Below are positions 36,001 through 46,560 of a stretch of 64,000 nt of DNA, in pieces. The number at the start of each line of letters is the position of its first letter. The stretch's first letter is position 1. The DNA comes from Asterias amurensis (Eukaryota; Echinodermata; Asteroidea; Forcipulatida; Asteriidae). Where the stretch lies: positions 16,253,006 to 16,317,005 of the forward strand of contig NC_092661.1 of NCBI RefSeq assembly GCF_032118995.1, read 5' to 3'. The notes beneath the pieces were generated by a model that did not search any database, had not been told where the DNA came from, and saw only the letters and a list, made by a program, of their open reading frames with translations. Made by a program: the position numbers and the translations under genes.

Positions 36001-37155
36001 GACACTGGACACTATTGGTAATTGTCAAAGACCAGTCTTCTCATTTGGTCTTTCTCAACATATGCATAAAATTACAAACCTGTGAAAATTTGAGCTCAAT
36101 CGGTCATCGAAGTTGCGAGATAATAATGAAAGAAAAATAACCCTTGTCACAGGAAGTTGTGTGCGTTTAGATGGTTGATTTCAAGATCCCAAGTTCTAAA
36201 TCTGAGGTCTCAAAAATCAAATTTGTGGAAAATTACTTCTTTCTCGAAAACTATGGCACTTCAGAGGGAGCCATTTCTAACAATGTTTTATACCACCAAC
36301 CTCTCCCCATTACTCGTCACCAAGAAAGGTTTTATGCCATAATTATTTTGAGTAATTAGAAATAGTGTCCACTGCCTTTAAGAAAGCCAAGATTTCTGTG
36401 TTTGACATACTTGCGGTTTTCATTTTTACACAAGACCAGTTCTAGGGTATGTCTGCCAAGAATGGCACACTTCAATACGCAAGGAGCAAAATCATTCTTT
36501 AGAAACGAGCCCTTCATACTATTTAAGGCTATGGATGTGTATTATCTATTCACTATGGCGTGGCCTGTCATTGCTGAGTGGTTAACAGCACTGGATTCAA
36601 GCTCTGGTGTTTGATCAGCAGAGTGTTGGTTTGAATCCCGGTCGTGACACTTGCTATGTAAAATTGGGTAAGTAGTGCTTTCTGCTCTACCGGCCAGGCT
36701 TCGGACTGATAGTACCCAAGCCTACATCTGTATGGACTGTAAAGGGGGTAACCCTGTTTCAGCCCTAGGAGTACATGTAGGTGGCAACGGCCTCTGGAAT
36801 AAAATAATTGAAGCCCACACCTTGAAGTGGCCTGCCGGCCTTGTGTGTCTGGCGACTTGCATAAAAAATAATATTAAAAACAGCTATAAAAAAAAACTAT
36901 GCTCTTACTAGTCTCAATATTCCCACTTTAGAATCTTGACGTCATCCGTTAATCAAGTTTGGTAATAGTCTTTGGTTCATCACTTACTACCTCCGGGGAG
37001 AAGGAAACTAACCTGGGAATGGCTTTCAGGTCGTGGGTAACCTTATCGGGGATGTCACTCTTGCCCGAGGGCTCAAACCAAATTTCAAGAAGTTTCTCCG
37101 TACCCTCGTAGTGTGTCAGCTCACTCCCCGTGTCACGCATCCCAGAAAGGTCCAT
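27020..37155 (-). CDS. AMD1: S-adenosylmethionine decarboxylase proenzyme (11 coding exons)
   Basis: Coding exons, 5' to 3': 37013-37155, 35766-35852, 35051-35174, 33737-33839, 33335-33377, 32742-32796, 31990-32070, 30828-30920, 28819-28893, 27387-27467, 27020-27157; 1,023 nt, 340 residues (human about 334). The enzyme makes decarboxylated S-adenosylmethionine, the aminopropyl donor for spermidine and spermine. It is a self-cleaving proenzyme. Visible marks: substrate-site [13 protein letters not shown] (15-27), the cleavage site LSESSMF with Glu78/Ser79 (Ser79 becomes the pyruvoyl group), FILKTCGTT with proton-donor Cys93, [16 protein letters not shown] with the processing Ser, and TIHITPE with the processing His. 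All intron phases close. The junction 32741/32071 is AT-AC (U12 type); all others are GT-AG. An upstream overlapping short frame precedes the start. Repeats fill most introns. It is divergent to CHMP1. Confidence 0.95.
27510..27903. mobile_element. Foldback MITE family D, copy 1
   Basis: The copy is about 390 bp inside AMD1 intron 10 region boundaries (27468-28818). The long arms meet at TTCGTCTCATTGATTATGAG, with CTACAGCACCTCAG and CTGAGGTGCTGTAG opposite. Ends read GTCTATGTACTTTCTGTAGG and TGTTACAAAAAGTACCCAAA. Confidence 0.75.
28288..28671 (+). mobile_element. MITE family B copy with a replaced centre
   Basis: The termini are normal (TTAAAGACACTGAACACG; CGTGTACAGTGCCTTTAA). The usual internal palindrome is replaced by a perfect 32-bp palindrome at 28471-28502, whose left half is AATAAAAGACTTCTGG. 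It lies in AMD1 intron 9 region just next to exon 9 (28819-28893). Confidence 0.7.
29021..29393. mobile_element. Candidate TTAA-type MITE
   Basis: It begins TTTAAAGGAATTGGTGAGA and ends AATGTTCCTTTAA. An internal segment AGATTTACATAAAACTTACA with CCCTTGAAATATT resembles family D, so it is probably an older D relative. Confidence 0.4.
30115..30305 (+). mobile_element. tRNA-derived SINE S1
   Basis: A B-box-type stretch AAGGTCGTGGGTTCGAATCC lies at about 30187-30206. Then come CGAGTAACATGCCTG, a T-run, GAGCTCTGGAAAGTAATGAG and a tail near TGTATATGGGTAAACCC. The A-box end is degraded. Confidence 0.6.
31640..31905 (-). mobile_element. tRNA-derived SINE S1, minus strand
   Basis: The best-kept S1 head in AMD1: on the minus strand CGGGCAATCTCGGTGGTCTA then GTTGGTATGACACTGC, and GGGTTCGAATCCCACCTGAG. 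The order A box, B box, CACAG-containing linker and TACCGATG-type tail is as in other S1 copies. Confidence 0.65.
32071..32741 (-). other. AMD1: U12-type AT-AC intron of AMD1
   Basis: Read on the minus strand, the exon ends CTTGAA and the intron starts ATATCCTTT, the exact U12 5' consensus. The intron ends TTTGCAC and the next exon starts ATCTTGATG. A branch-site match, CCCTTGAC (32091-32084), puts the branch A 14 nt from the intron end. Joining these ends gives QTLE|ILM, as in the AMD1 family. No AG lies where the frame needs one. The intron is 671 bp. If it is retained, the frame adds ISFETDD and stops. Confidence 0.85.
34051..34693. repeat. Degenerate ~24-bp minisatellite, interrupted
   Basis: Units resembling ATTGCCTCCATGCCCCTTGT lie at 34051-34142 and 34547-34693. 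One array was split by the insertion at 34151-34538. Confidence 0.7.
34151..34538. mobile_element. hAT-like MITE with ATATCGCG-rich arms
   Basis: The element is 388 bp with ends TAAGCTTGGGCAATATCACG and CGCCCAAGCTTA. A perfect 8-bp duplication, TTGGTACC, lies at 34143-34150 and 34539-34546. Subterminal DNA is full of ATATCGCGATAT repeats. Eight-base duplications fit the hAT superfamily. It has no transposase frame. Confidence 0.75.
35205..35320 (+). mobile_element. SINE S1 fragment
   Basis: Only the 3' part remains: AAGTTTGAATCCCACCCAAG (B-box region), then CACAGAGCTC and AGTAATGAGTATTACAGTGC. Another degraded head, CAGTGGTCTAGTGGTAAGG, lies near 35522. Confidence 0.55.
35995..36380 (+). mobile_element. 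MITE family B copy
   Basis: Full length in the long intron between AMD1 exons 1 and 2, edges CTTAAAGACACTGGACACTA and GTGTCCACTGCCTTTAAG. Confidence 0.75.
36545..36875 (+). mobile_element. tRNA-derived SINE S3 with LINE-type tail
   Basis: The head TTGCTGAGTGGTTAACAGCA, then TTTGAATCCCGGTCGTGACA, resembles a Ser/Leu-type tRNA with A and B boxes. The body has CTCTACCGGCCAGGCTTCGG and CTGTAAAGGGGGTAACCCTG. The tail TGTCTGGCGACTTGCATAAA matches the 3' end of the LINE at 9136. Confidence 0.7.
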
Positions 37156-37163
37156 CTTGGCAT
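37116..37163 (-). CDS. Upstream open reading frame overlapping the AMD1 start
   Basis: An ATG at 37163, eight bases before the AMD1 ATG (37155), opens a 15-codon frame ending at 37116 inside the AMD1 coding region, in a different phase. The peptide is [15 protein letters not shown]. It has A at position -3 but no G at +4, whereas the AMD1 ATG has both A at -3 and G at +4. A splice acceptor (TTCTCTCAG|ACAG) at 37220 puts both in one exon, and the intervening leader (37156-37219) has no other ATG. Mammalian AMD1 is known for a polyamine-responsive upstream peptide, but its sequence (MAGDIS) is unrelated. That this frame is translated is inference. Confidence 0.45.
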   Translation of the reverse strand: MPRWTFLGCVTRGVS

Positions 37164-37486
37164 GATAGGGGGCGCTCTCTCCACAGGGTGTTTAGGCAAC
37201 GCCGTGATGAAAATTCTGTCTGAGAGAAGGAGGTCAAATTGTTTTTTAAATAATTGCATTTTTTTTTTAAGGTGTAAAGGATTGGTAGAGTTGACAAAAA
37301 TAGTCAAAGTTATCCTGTTTTGGGGGATCAACCATACATGAAATAACAAACTTGTCACAAATTTGAAATAATCTGCTGTGAGAGTCGAGGCACTGTAATG
37401 ATGGAACATCAAGTTAGAAGTGGTACAATTCACTTTGGTAAAGGGTTAGGGTTGAATTTACATTTTACAGAAAGACATAGCTCTAT

Positions 37487-37856
37487 TTAAAGCCGTTGGA
37501 CACTTTCGGTAAACAGTATTGTTCAAAGGCCCACACTTAGTCTATCACAACTTATGTATAAAGTAACAAACATATGAAAATTTAGGCTCAACCGGTCATC
37601 GGAGTCGGGAGAAAATAACGGGAAAACCCACCAGTGTTTCCGCACGTTTCGCCGTGTCATGACATGTGTTTAAAATCCATAATTCTCGATATCGAGAATT
37701 GATAATTGTTTTAATGTTTTCTCAAAAAGTAAAGCATTTCATGGAATAATATTTCAAGAGAAGTCTTTCACCATTACCTTCTGTAAACCCTGTAAGTTAT
37801 TTGTAAATCTGTGAACTTTTTTTGTTTCTGTTCCGAAAATGTGCAATGGCTTTGAA
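37487..37856 (+). mobile_element. MITE family A copy
   Basis: A full-length copy in the AMD1 leader intron; the internal short palindrome reads ATTCTCGATATCGAGAAT. The right end is slightly worn (GCAATGGCTTTGAAA). Confidence 0.75.
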
Positions 37857-38282
37857 ATTTATGACCACATAGGGCCTAATCAGTAGTCTTTCAGACTAAA
37901 ATTAAACATTGATGTTTGTTATTCCCCTGAATCCTGTATTTTTTATACCAAAGGCACCTCGGCCAACAGATTTGGAGCAGTATTCAAGGTGAGCCGATGA
38001 ATTGCTGTGTCACATAGTTCATGGCAAGCTTTTAAAAGCGAATACCTTCATACAATTTGGAATGAATGATTTTCCAGGGCACCTGGGTCTGTTCATTTGG
38101 GATGGGCTATTCATACAAGGTGTCATGGCCGTGCGGTTTAGAGCCTTAATCTCAAGTTCTGATTGTTCAGTCAAACACTGGTTATTTTCAGAACACTTCT
38201 CAATATGAGATTTTCACATGGTGAAAAACCTGACCTAGTTTTCTAGGCCTATACACAGTTCAGTCCTATTCGTTATTGTATT

Positions 38283-38658
38283 TTAAAGGGTCTATGTACT
38301 TTTTGTAGGACAAAAAACACTATGTCCACAGATTCACATTAAACTTACACCGTTTGAAGATAAGGATAGTAGAAAGATTCCCTGAAAATATTACTTGCTG
38401 AGGTGCTGTAGTTTTTGGGAAATTAGTAAAACAATGTCAAAAAATAATTTTCGTCTCATTGATCATGAGACGAAAATTATTTTAGCATGTAAAAACGTAT
38501 TTTCATTACATTGTTTTACTCATTTCTCAAAAACTACAGCACCTCATCAACTAATATTTAAAGGTACGCTTTCTAATATCATTATCTTCAAACGGTGTAA
38601 GTAGAATGTGAATCTGTGGACATTGTGTTTTGTGTTACAAAAAGTACCCGGATCCTTT
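38283..38658. mobile_element. Foldback MITE family D, copy 2
   Basis: Starts TTTTAAAGGGTCTATGTACT; the midpoint is CGTCTCATTGATCATGAGACG. It ends AAAGTACCCGGATCCTTT. Confidence 0.75.
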
Positions 38659-38660
38659 TC

Positions 38661-38953
38661 AAGGATTTACTTACAGCGTTTGCTTCCCTTGAAATATTAC
38701 TAACTGAGGCTCTGTAGTTTTTGAGAAATGTAAAATCCCATTAACCAGTTATGATTTTATATCATAACCGTAGCATAACTGGTTAATACGTTTTTTACAT
38801 GCTAAAACTGAGATGAAAAAAAAACTACAGCACCTCAGTAAGTAAAATTTCAAGGGAAGCTTTCTACTATCATAATCTTCAAACTGTGTAAGTTTAATGT
38901 AAATCTGTGGACCTTGTGTTTTGTGTTAGGAAAAAGTACATAGACCCTTTAAG
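38661..38953. mobile_element. Family D subtype directly following copy 2
   Basis: The arms share CTACAGCACCTCAG with D, but the midpoint differs: TTAACCAGTTATGATTTTAT facing ATAACTGGTTAA. It ends AGTACATAGACCCTTTAA. It lacks its own clear left terminus, so it may be a tandem or nested relic of the neighbouring copy. Confidence 0.6.
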
Positions 38954-39354
38954 GTGAATAGGGCTGTATTATGTCCTGTGTGTCAGAGTGTTGTTGTGTT
39001 AGGCTCATTGACTCCATGCCTAAAATAGAATCCTTTCAGACCCAAGCAGTGTTGTAGCCAGACCATTTTTTGTGGTAGGCTCTAAAACAAATTTAGTCCA
39101 CTGAGGGCGAGCGGTTCAACAAAATTATTCTTGTTTTGATATGGGGCCATCATTTTGCTGAAGTGCAATCTGGGGGAAATCTGTGCTGGCTGGGCAGCAC
39201 AGTGTATTCTGCTCAGAGTGCTCGGTAAAATTTGTTAGTTCTGGGCAGGTCCGCCTAGCACCGCCCATCGTGGCTACAACACTGGACCCAAGTTCCTTTG
39301 TATATGGTGGCCCTGCTGAAGGGACATTCAAACAATACACTGTACTGCATATTT

Positions 39355-39640
39355 AGGCCTACATGAAAACCAAGTGAATATTCACGGTTTTCGCCCTAAA
39401 TCGCAAAAATTCACTTAAATATTCACATGGATATTGCAATTTAAGCCATAACGCAAATATTAACATAAATATTAACGTAAACAATTTTGAATTGTGCCCC
39501 AACAAATATTCACATAAACCACAATCGCAAATATTAACATAAATATTATTAAAATTAGCGTAAACAATTTTGATGTGTGCCCCAACAAATCGCAAATATT
39601 CACATAAATAATTGTGATTTGTGCTCCCCACTCAATCAAG
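39355..39640. repeat. AT-rich tandem repeat, period about 85 bp
   Basis: About three units carry CGCAAATATTAACATAAATA, TTTTGAATTGTGCCCCAACA and ATTCACATAAA. It lies in the AMD1 leader intron, about 600 bp from the putative leader exon. Confidence 0.6.
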
Positions 39641-39728
39641 CGTATAAATAAAGAAAACATTCTCACCAACTGCACCAACCAATCAGTAACGACAGTTTAA
39701 TTTTGACAAAAAAATTAAAAATTGCCAT

Positions 39729-39893
39729 TTAAGGTTTATCGCGATTCAGAAACACAATGCATTGTGGGAAGGAATGGGGGCGGTTTCTATGCAGTTTCTA
39801 CGATTCGCGCACGTAACGCTTATACCTTTGTGTTGGTTCAACAGCGCCCTCTCTTTATATTTTGCTATTCGCGATAAACCTTATGCCCTTGGC
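39729..39893. mobile_element. Small inverted-repeat element
   Basis: TTAAGGTTTATCGCGATTC on the left faces GCTATTCGCGATAAACCTTA on the right, spacing about 165 bp. The interior is less AT-rich than its surroundings and contains AACAGCGCCCTCTC. Confidence 0.5.
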
Positions 39894-40206
39894 CTTGTCA
39901 TGCTTGTGAAACAAGAAAAAGTAGGCCTATGCACAAAATACAAATCGTCTTCTTGAATAATTATTAAATTTCCATAAATTAAAAAATCATTTTTAAATCA
40001 GCCAATAATTCCATAAAATAAATATCCTACTACAAACCACAGCATCATTGATAGAGTAGAGGATGGAGGACGGAAATGAATGGATCACCATGGTTTGGGT
40101 CCATGGAGGTAGAATTCTATTCTATTTCGACCTCGGGCCAAGATAAAATTACAAGAATCAGGAATCCAGGATGGCATGTCAGTGATTTGGTAAGAAAATA
40201 CTCACC

Positions 40207-40330
40207 TAAAACAGCAAACGAAACAGAATTCAATGATGAGTGAAGAAACCGTATATTGTAAATGCTTTATACGACAAGTAGATACTCAGCAACTTTAAAA
40301 GAGTAAAAGCCAGTTAGAATAAAACTTATG
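40207..40330 (-). other. AMD1: Putative AMD1 non-coding first exon
   Basis: On the minus strand a strong donor (TTTTAG|GTGAGT) at 40205-40206 could join the acceptor at 37220. The exon's 5' limit cannot be read; a boundary near 40330 is a guess. The putative promoter side contains ACAGCGCCCTCTGG at about 40425. The foldback transposon starts about 520 bp from this donor. Confidence 0.4.
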
Positions 40331-41079
40331 TTGTTCCAACCCAAGCTGCTTGCCCTAGAGCAGCGCAGCGCATGTGTGTGTGTGGGGGGGTGACGAGTTG
40401 CAGTCGAAAGCATTTATTTCCGTAACAGCGCCCTCTGGCAACCAATTATAAGCGCGCTTTCAACAAAAATAGAAAACGAGGCATTTTAGGAAATGCGCAT
40501 TAATGATGGTCCACCAAATTTCACGCATTTCTATATTGCGCGAACTTCTGAGTACCCACTGTTGATTATTCAGTGATAATTCATGATGGTCGTGTGTGAT
40601 GTTTGACGAAAGTCTATAGCTCAAACTTCGTCACATTTCCAGCGACCCTGTCACCTTATTTTGTTTAAAGTTGATTGCTTAAAATGTTGAGGGCGCTTGT
40701 TATTTTTAGCAAAACGTCATGTCCCGAACGGTAGATGTTAGTTTCCAAACGCCAGGAGTCGATCGCTACTCGAAAGGATCCGATGTAATCGGTAGTCGTC
40801 AAACGGGGCAGCAATACATAGACTCGCTACCATTCCTTGAGCTTTTTCTCCCTAAGATTTGTTTGTGTATTTTTGTATGGTAGCTACACCGATGTTTTGG
40901 AGTTTCGCTCTTAAGTTCAGACATTTGTTTTATTTATTTTTATTCACAACCATTAATATACAAAGGGGTCATGTATTGCTGATTTTTAAAGTATATTTCC
41001 AGATTTTTTAAATAAACAACAAAGCAATGTGTAGCCACAGAATACAAACTCTTCATCAACTAAAAGATGATTTGTTAAA

Positions 41080-42790
41080 AACTGTTTATCAATACGTTAT
41101 CTTTCAGATTAAGCCAATCAAAGACTGCCATTCCCTATACAAAGGATTCCTGTAGCATTACTGATTTTATCGTATTTTTATAAAACTCCATTACATTTAT
41201 TTCAGATTTAAAAAAATTAAAGACCACGAGTCTGCTGTGCGAACAGTTTACGATTTCATCAACGCCACGGGTCGATTTGTAAAACGGTTTATCAACATGT
41301 TATCATTTAAACGAAGTCAATCCAAGACTGCCATTACCTATACAAAGCATTCATGTAGCATTACTGATTTTATCATAAATTTATAAAGCTCCCTTATATT
41401 TATTTCAGATTTTTGAAAATTACACACCACGAGTCCCTTTGCAGCATACTTTGTATGTGTACTACACTGCTGTGCGCACAGTTTAAGATTTCATCAACGC
41501 CACGGGTCGATTTGTAAAACAGTTTATCAACACGTTATCATTCAAACGAAGCCAATCAAAGACAGTCAGTACCTAAACAAAGCATTCATGTAGCACTGCT
41601 GATTTTATCATAATTTAATAAAGCTCCATTATATTTATTTCAGATTTTTGAAAATTAAAGACCACGCGAGTCCCTTTGCAGCTTAGGCTACTGTGCGTGT
41701 GTATTCAACACCGCTGTGCGCACAGTTTAAGATTTCATCAACGCCACGGGTCGATTTGTAAAACGGTTTATCAATACGGTATCATTCAAATTAGACCAAG
41801 CAAAGACAGTCATTACCTAAACAAAGCATTAATGTAGCATTACTGATTTTATCATATTTTTTATAAAACTCCGTTATATTTATTTCAGATTTTTGAAAAT
41901 TAAAGACCACGAGTCCCTTTGCAGCATACTGTGCGTGTGTACAACACTGCTGTGTGTACAGTTTACAATTTCATCAACGCCACGGGTCGATTTGTAAAAC
42001 AGTTTATCATTACGTTATCATTCAAACGGAGCCAATCAAAGACTGCCATTTCCTATACAAAGCATTCATGTAGCAAAACTGATTTTATCATATTTTTATA
42101 ATGCTCCATTATATTTATTTCAGATTTTTGAAAATTACACACCACGAGTCCCTTTGCAGCATACTGTGCGTGTGTACAACACTGCTGTGCGTACAGTTTA
42201 AGATTTCATCAACGCCACGGGTCGATTTGTAAAAACAGTTTATCAACACGTTATTGTTTAAACGAAACCAATCAAAGACTGCCAGTACCTAAACAAAGGA
42301 CTCATGTAGCATTACTGATTTTATCATAATTTTATGAAGCTCCATTATATTTGTTTCAGATTTTTGAAAATTAAAGACCAAGCGAGTCCTGTCGCAGCAT
42401 AGGCTACTGTTCGTGTGTATTCAACACCGCTGTGCGCACAGTTTAAGATTTCATCAACGCCACGGGTCGATTTGTAAAACGGTTTATCAATGCGGTATCA
42501 TTCAAATGAAGCCAATCAAAGACTGTCATTCCCTACAAAAAGCATTCATGTAGCATTACTGATTTTATCATAAACTTATAAAGCTCCATTATATTTATTT
42601 CAGTTCTTTTTTAAATTAAAGACCACGAGTCCCTTTGCAGCACACTGTGCGTGTGTACAACACCGCTATCGCACAGTTTAAGATTTCATCAACGCCACGG
42701 GTCGATTTGTAAAACGGTTTATCAATACGATAACAAAGGATTTATTTAGTATTACTGATTTTATCCCATTTGTATAATGCTCCATTCTGT
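41080..42790 (+). repeat. Left tandem array of the foldback element
   Basis: The marker CACGGGTCGATTTGTAAAAC occurs seven times, its GTCGATTTGT starting at 41271, 41506, 41750, 41986, 42221, 42466 and 42701. Spacing is 235 or about 245, the longer units carrying a TAGGCTACTGTGCG-type insertion near their start. Each unit also has TTATATTTATTTCAG, which looks like a splice acceptor. A partial unit precedes the first marker. Confidence 0.9.
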
Positions 42791-42799
42791 TTATTTCTG

Positions 42800-44600
42800 A
42801 TTTTTGAATATTGTATCATAAGAAAGTTGCATCTAGAGAAGGAAGGAACAAACAAAAATCGGTGAGAAATAAAAATGTGTGGCTCTTCCATACAATATCC
42901 TCTTTTTATATCAAGTTCTTCATTTAGTTAAAATTTAAATGGCCTGTCTTAAGCTCCGTAAACTTAGTAAATGACCAAAATTAGGTTCAGAAAGTTTTGT
43001 TGGTGATAGTATTAAAACAATTGAATTAAAATTAAGGGGGGAATGAAGTAATGTTTTCACATACGACACAGAAACACTTTGGTTTGATAAAGCATAGAGG
43101 AAGGCTGTCCTTCATCTATGATGTAAGTGAGTAAGCCAGCACAGACCGGCTATCAAGGACTGCAAGGCACTCAATTGGACGAAACAGTTAAATAATTTCC
43201 CAATTCTTTTGTGCATGGTGATTTGCCCATTTGTACAGTTTGTGCACAGTTCTCCAGTTTCGACCAATAGAGGGCGCTGTTTTCCAATAATTATTTTCTA
43301 TAATTAAAACAACTCGTACTTTGCAAGTTTTACCATTGACGACTTTCACATGTTATTCGGGACTACCATAAGTACATGTGGGGGAAAAATCAGGTAGTTG
43401 CTGATTTCTCTGTAAAAAATAATATATCTAGAGCGATAGTATGAATGTCACTAGTGAAGACACTCAATTTTGTCAAATAAGCAGACGATTTATTTTTGTT
43501 TGTCGTGATGGCCTAAAATTGACTGAAAAAAAATTGTAGGCAACTGTTCCGTACTTTCTTTTAAATCTGATTGTTTTTATTATATTTTCATTACCAGGGT
43601 GTGATTAATCCTCTTTTTTCTCTTTTATTCCAATTAATAGATTTTATAACTAAGATAAAATTCATGAGAAAATTAACTTAGATAAAAACCACATGAAACA
43701 CCCCAGATTGTGGGCTTTCAAAACCAAAGAAAATTAGTGTAAGAATGCCTCGCATTCGGATGCTTTCGCGCTCGCAAGCTTCACGCTTTGCACATTATTT
43801 TTATTTATTTTTTTATTAGTTTATTTTTGATGTCAACAACCTATCACACCCCTGCCCATACGGTGTTAATTTTTTTCTCTTTTTTCTTTTTTAAATTTAT
43901 TTATTAATCTTTTTGTACTTTATGCCTCCGAAGAAGGTCCTGTTTGGATCGAAAGCTAAGGCCATTTATACCTTACTCATTATATATTTTATTTGTTTAT
44001 TTTATTTATTTATTTATTTATTTATTAATAGATTTTCTTGGTCAATTTCGGCAAATTAGCAGCCAATTTAACCATCAACAACCTGTTCTAATTCGCGCGA
44101 AATCGAAAGCTACTGAAAGGGGTAATTTCGTTTTTATGATTAGTCAAAAACTGTAATGCTGCGGGGACAGCGTCATTCAATTTAACAATTCAACAAAGCA
44201 GCATTGAAATTCGCAGACGCTTCTTCAAGCTTGTGTGTCTCGAAAAAGAATGACGATACGCTAAATTGATGTGCTAAAGGAATTTTAATAACTCGACTCA
44301 ATACGAAATTGAAGGGCCGAATTCTAAATTTGAAACGCAGTCACAATTGGAGAGGCAAAACAGCTTTAATTCCAGCGCATGAAAGTTAATTCCACTGCTC
44401 ATTTGCCAAATTTGACCGAGGAAACCTACATTTATTCATTGGGGGGGGGGGGCATGTATTGGAAACTGACCAAGACCTGATTTTGTATTGTGTGACAGAA
44501 ATCTTGGCAGATGTTCAACTGCTAAGGTGTGAAGAGTGTTTGCCTTTACATTATAAAGGAAACAACTTTTAAACCAAGCGTGTCTTCAGTTTAGATATAA
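42800..44600. other. Centre of the foldback element
   Basis: The loop between the inverted arrays is AT-rich, including a TTTA-rich tract at about 43980-44030 and a G-run at about 44443. No transposase, helicase or other recognisable domain is visible in any frame. GACCAATAGAGGGCGCTGTT occurs at about 43262. Confidence 0.6.
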
Positions 44601-44622
44601 GTGAAGTTGTTTGTTTCATTAC

Positions 44623-44777
44623 TTGAAATTGAATACATGAAAACCATTGCTCCCGGTCCATCACCAGCAATCTTTTTCTGCATTCGTGTAAGTTGTAGGA
44701 CGACATAATCGAAGGACCATCAAAGGGCGGGTCCTTTTGATAAAACTGTTTTACAAATCGACCCGTGGCGTCGTAAA
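44623..44777 (-). pseudogene. Exon-like captured fragment resembling one NHL blade
   Basis: On the minus strand an acceptor (TTTACAG) at 44778 opens a 155-nt segment of 51 full codons with no stop, followed by GTAATG. It reads YDATGRFVKQF at the start and RLLVMDREQ near the end, a spacing like one blade of an NHL-type beta-propeller (as in TRIM/NHL proteins). This is the innermost unit of the right array. Other units carry the same GCCACGGGTCGATTTGTAAA but with about nine extra bases just before it that break the match. The reading is that a host exon was captured and its 5' part amplified. The NHL assignment is by eye. Confidence 0.4.
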
Positions 44778-46560
44778 CTGTAAATTGTACACACAGCAGT
44801 GTTATACACACGCACAGTATGCTGCAAAGGGACTCGTGGTCTGTAATTTTAAAAAATCTGAAATATATATAACGGATCTTTATAAAATTATGATAAAATC
44901 AGTAATGCTACATGAATGCTTTGTTTAGGTAATGACAGTCTTGGATTGGCTTCGTTTGATCGATAACGTATTGATAAACCGTTTTACAAATCGACCCGTG
45001 GCGTTGATGAAATCTTAAACTGTACGCACAGCAGTGTTGTACACACGCACAGTATGCTGCAAAGGGACTCGTGGTGTGTAATTTTCAAAAATCTGAAATA
45101 AATATAATGGAGCATTATAAAAATATGATAAAATCAGTTTTGCTACATGAATGCTTTGTATAGGAAATGGCAGTCTTTGATTGGTCTAATTTGAATGATA
45201 ACGTGTTGATAAACCGTTTTACAAATCGACCCGTGGCGTTGATGAAATCGTTGACTGTACGCACAGCAGTGTTGTACACACGCACAGTATGCTGCAAAGG
45301 GACTCGTGGTGTGTAATTTTCAAAAATCTGAAATAAATATAATGGAGCATTATAAAAATATGATAAAATCAGTTTTGCTACATGAATGCTTTGTTTAGGA
45401 AATGGCAGTCTTTGATTGGTCTAATTTGAATGATAACGTGTTGATAAACCGTTTTACAAATCGACCCGTGGCGTTGATGAAATCGTTGACTGTACGCACA
45501 GCAGTGATGTACACCATAAAGTATGCTGCAAAGGGACGCGTGGTTTGTAATTTTCAAAAATCTGAAATAAATATAACGGAGCTTTATAAAATTATGATAA
45601 AATCAGTAATGCTACATGAATGCTTTGTTTAGGTAATGACAGTCTTTGATTGGTCTAATTTGAATGATAACGTACTGATAAACCGTTTTACAAATCGACC
45701 CGTGGCGTTGATGAAATCGTTGATTGTACGCACAGCAGTGATGTACACCATAAAGTATGCTGCAAAGGGACGCGTGGTGTGTAATTTTCAAAAATCTTAA
45801 ATAAATATAATGGAACTTAATAAAAATATGATAAAATCAGGAATGCTACATGAATCCTTTGTTTAGGGAATGGCAGTCTTTGATTGGTTTAATTTGATTG
45901 ATACCATATAGATAAACCGTTTTACAAATCGACCCGTGGCGTTGATGAAATTGTAAACTGTGCGCACAGCAGTGTAGTACACACGCACAGTATGCTGCAA
46001 ATGGACTCGTGGAATGTAATTTTCATAAATCTGAAACAAATATAATGGAGAATTTTAAAATTATGATAAAATCAGTAATGCTACATGAATGCTTTTTTTA
46101 GGTAATGACAGTCTTTGATTGGTCTAATTTGAATTATACCGTATTGATAAACCGATTTACTTATCGACCCGTGGCGTTGATGACATCTTAAACTGTGCGC
46201 ACAGCAGTGTAATACACGCGCACAGTATGCTGCAAAGGGACTCGTGGTGTGTAATTTTCAGAAATCTGAAATAAATATAACGGAGCTTTATAAAATAATA
46301 ATAAAATCAGTAATGCTACATGAATGCTTTGTTTAGGTAATGACTGTCTTTGATTGGTCTAATTTGAATGATAACGTATTGATAAACCGTTTTACAAATC
46401 GACCCGTGGCGTTGATGAAATCTTAAACTGTGCGCACAGCGGTGAACGTTGTTTACACACGCACAGTAGCCTATGCTGCAAAGGGACTCGCGTGGTCTTT
46501 AATTTTTAAAAATCTCAAATAAATACAATGGAGCTTTATCAAACTATGATAAAATGAATT
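44745..46560 (-). repeat. Right tandem array of the foldback element
   Basis: Eight units have ACCCGTGGCG at 44761, 44994, 45229, 45464, 45698, 45932, 46167 and 46402, spacing 233-235. A decayed partial follows at 46550-46650. Orientation is opposite to the left array, so the two could pair as a stem of over 1.5 kb. The last full unit carries the TAGCCTATGCTG insertion also seen in some left units. Confidence 0.9.

Noticed and set aside
41919-45632. Repeated 60-76-codon frames in the foldback arrays
   Set aside because: They recur with unit spacing on both strands and change frame between units; they follow from the tandem repeat, not from selection for a protein.
41080-46560. Possible CRISPR-like or satellite array
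   Set aside because: Units are ~235 bp without unique spacers, in two opposite blocks, and are enclosed by transposon termini and a target duplication.
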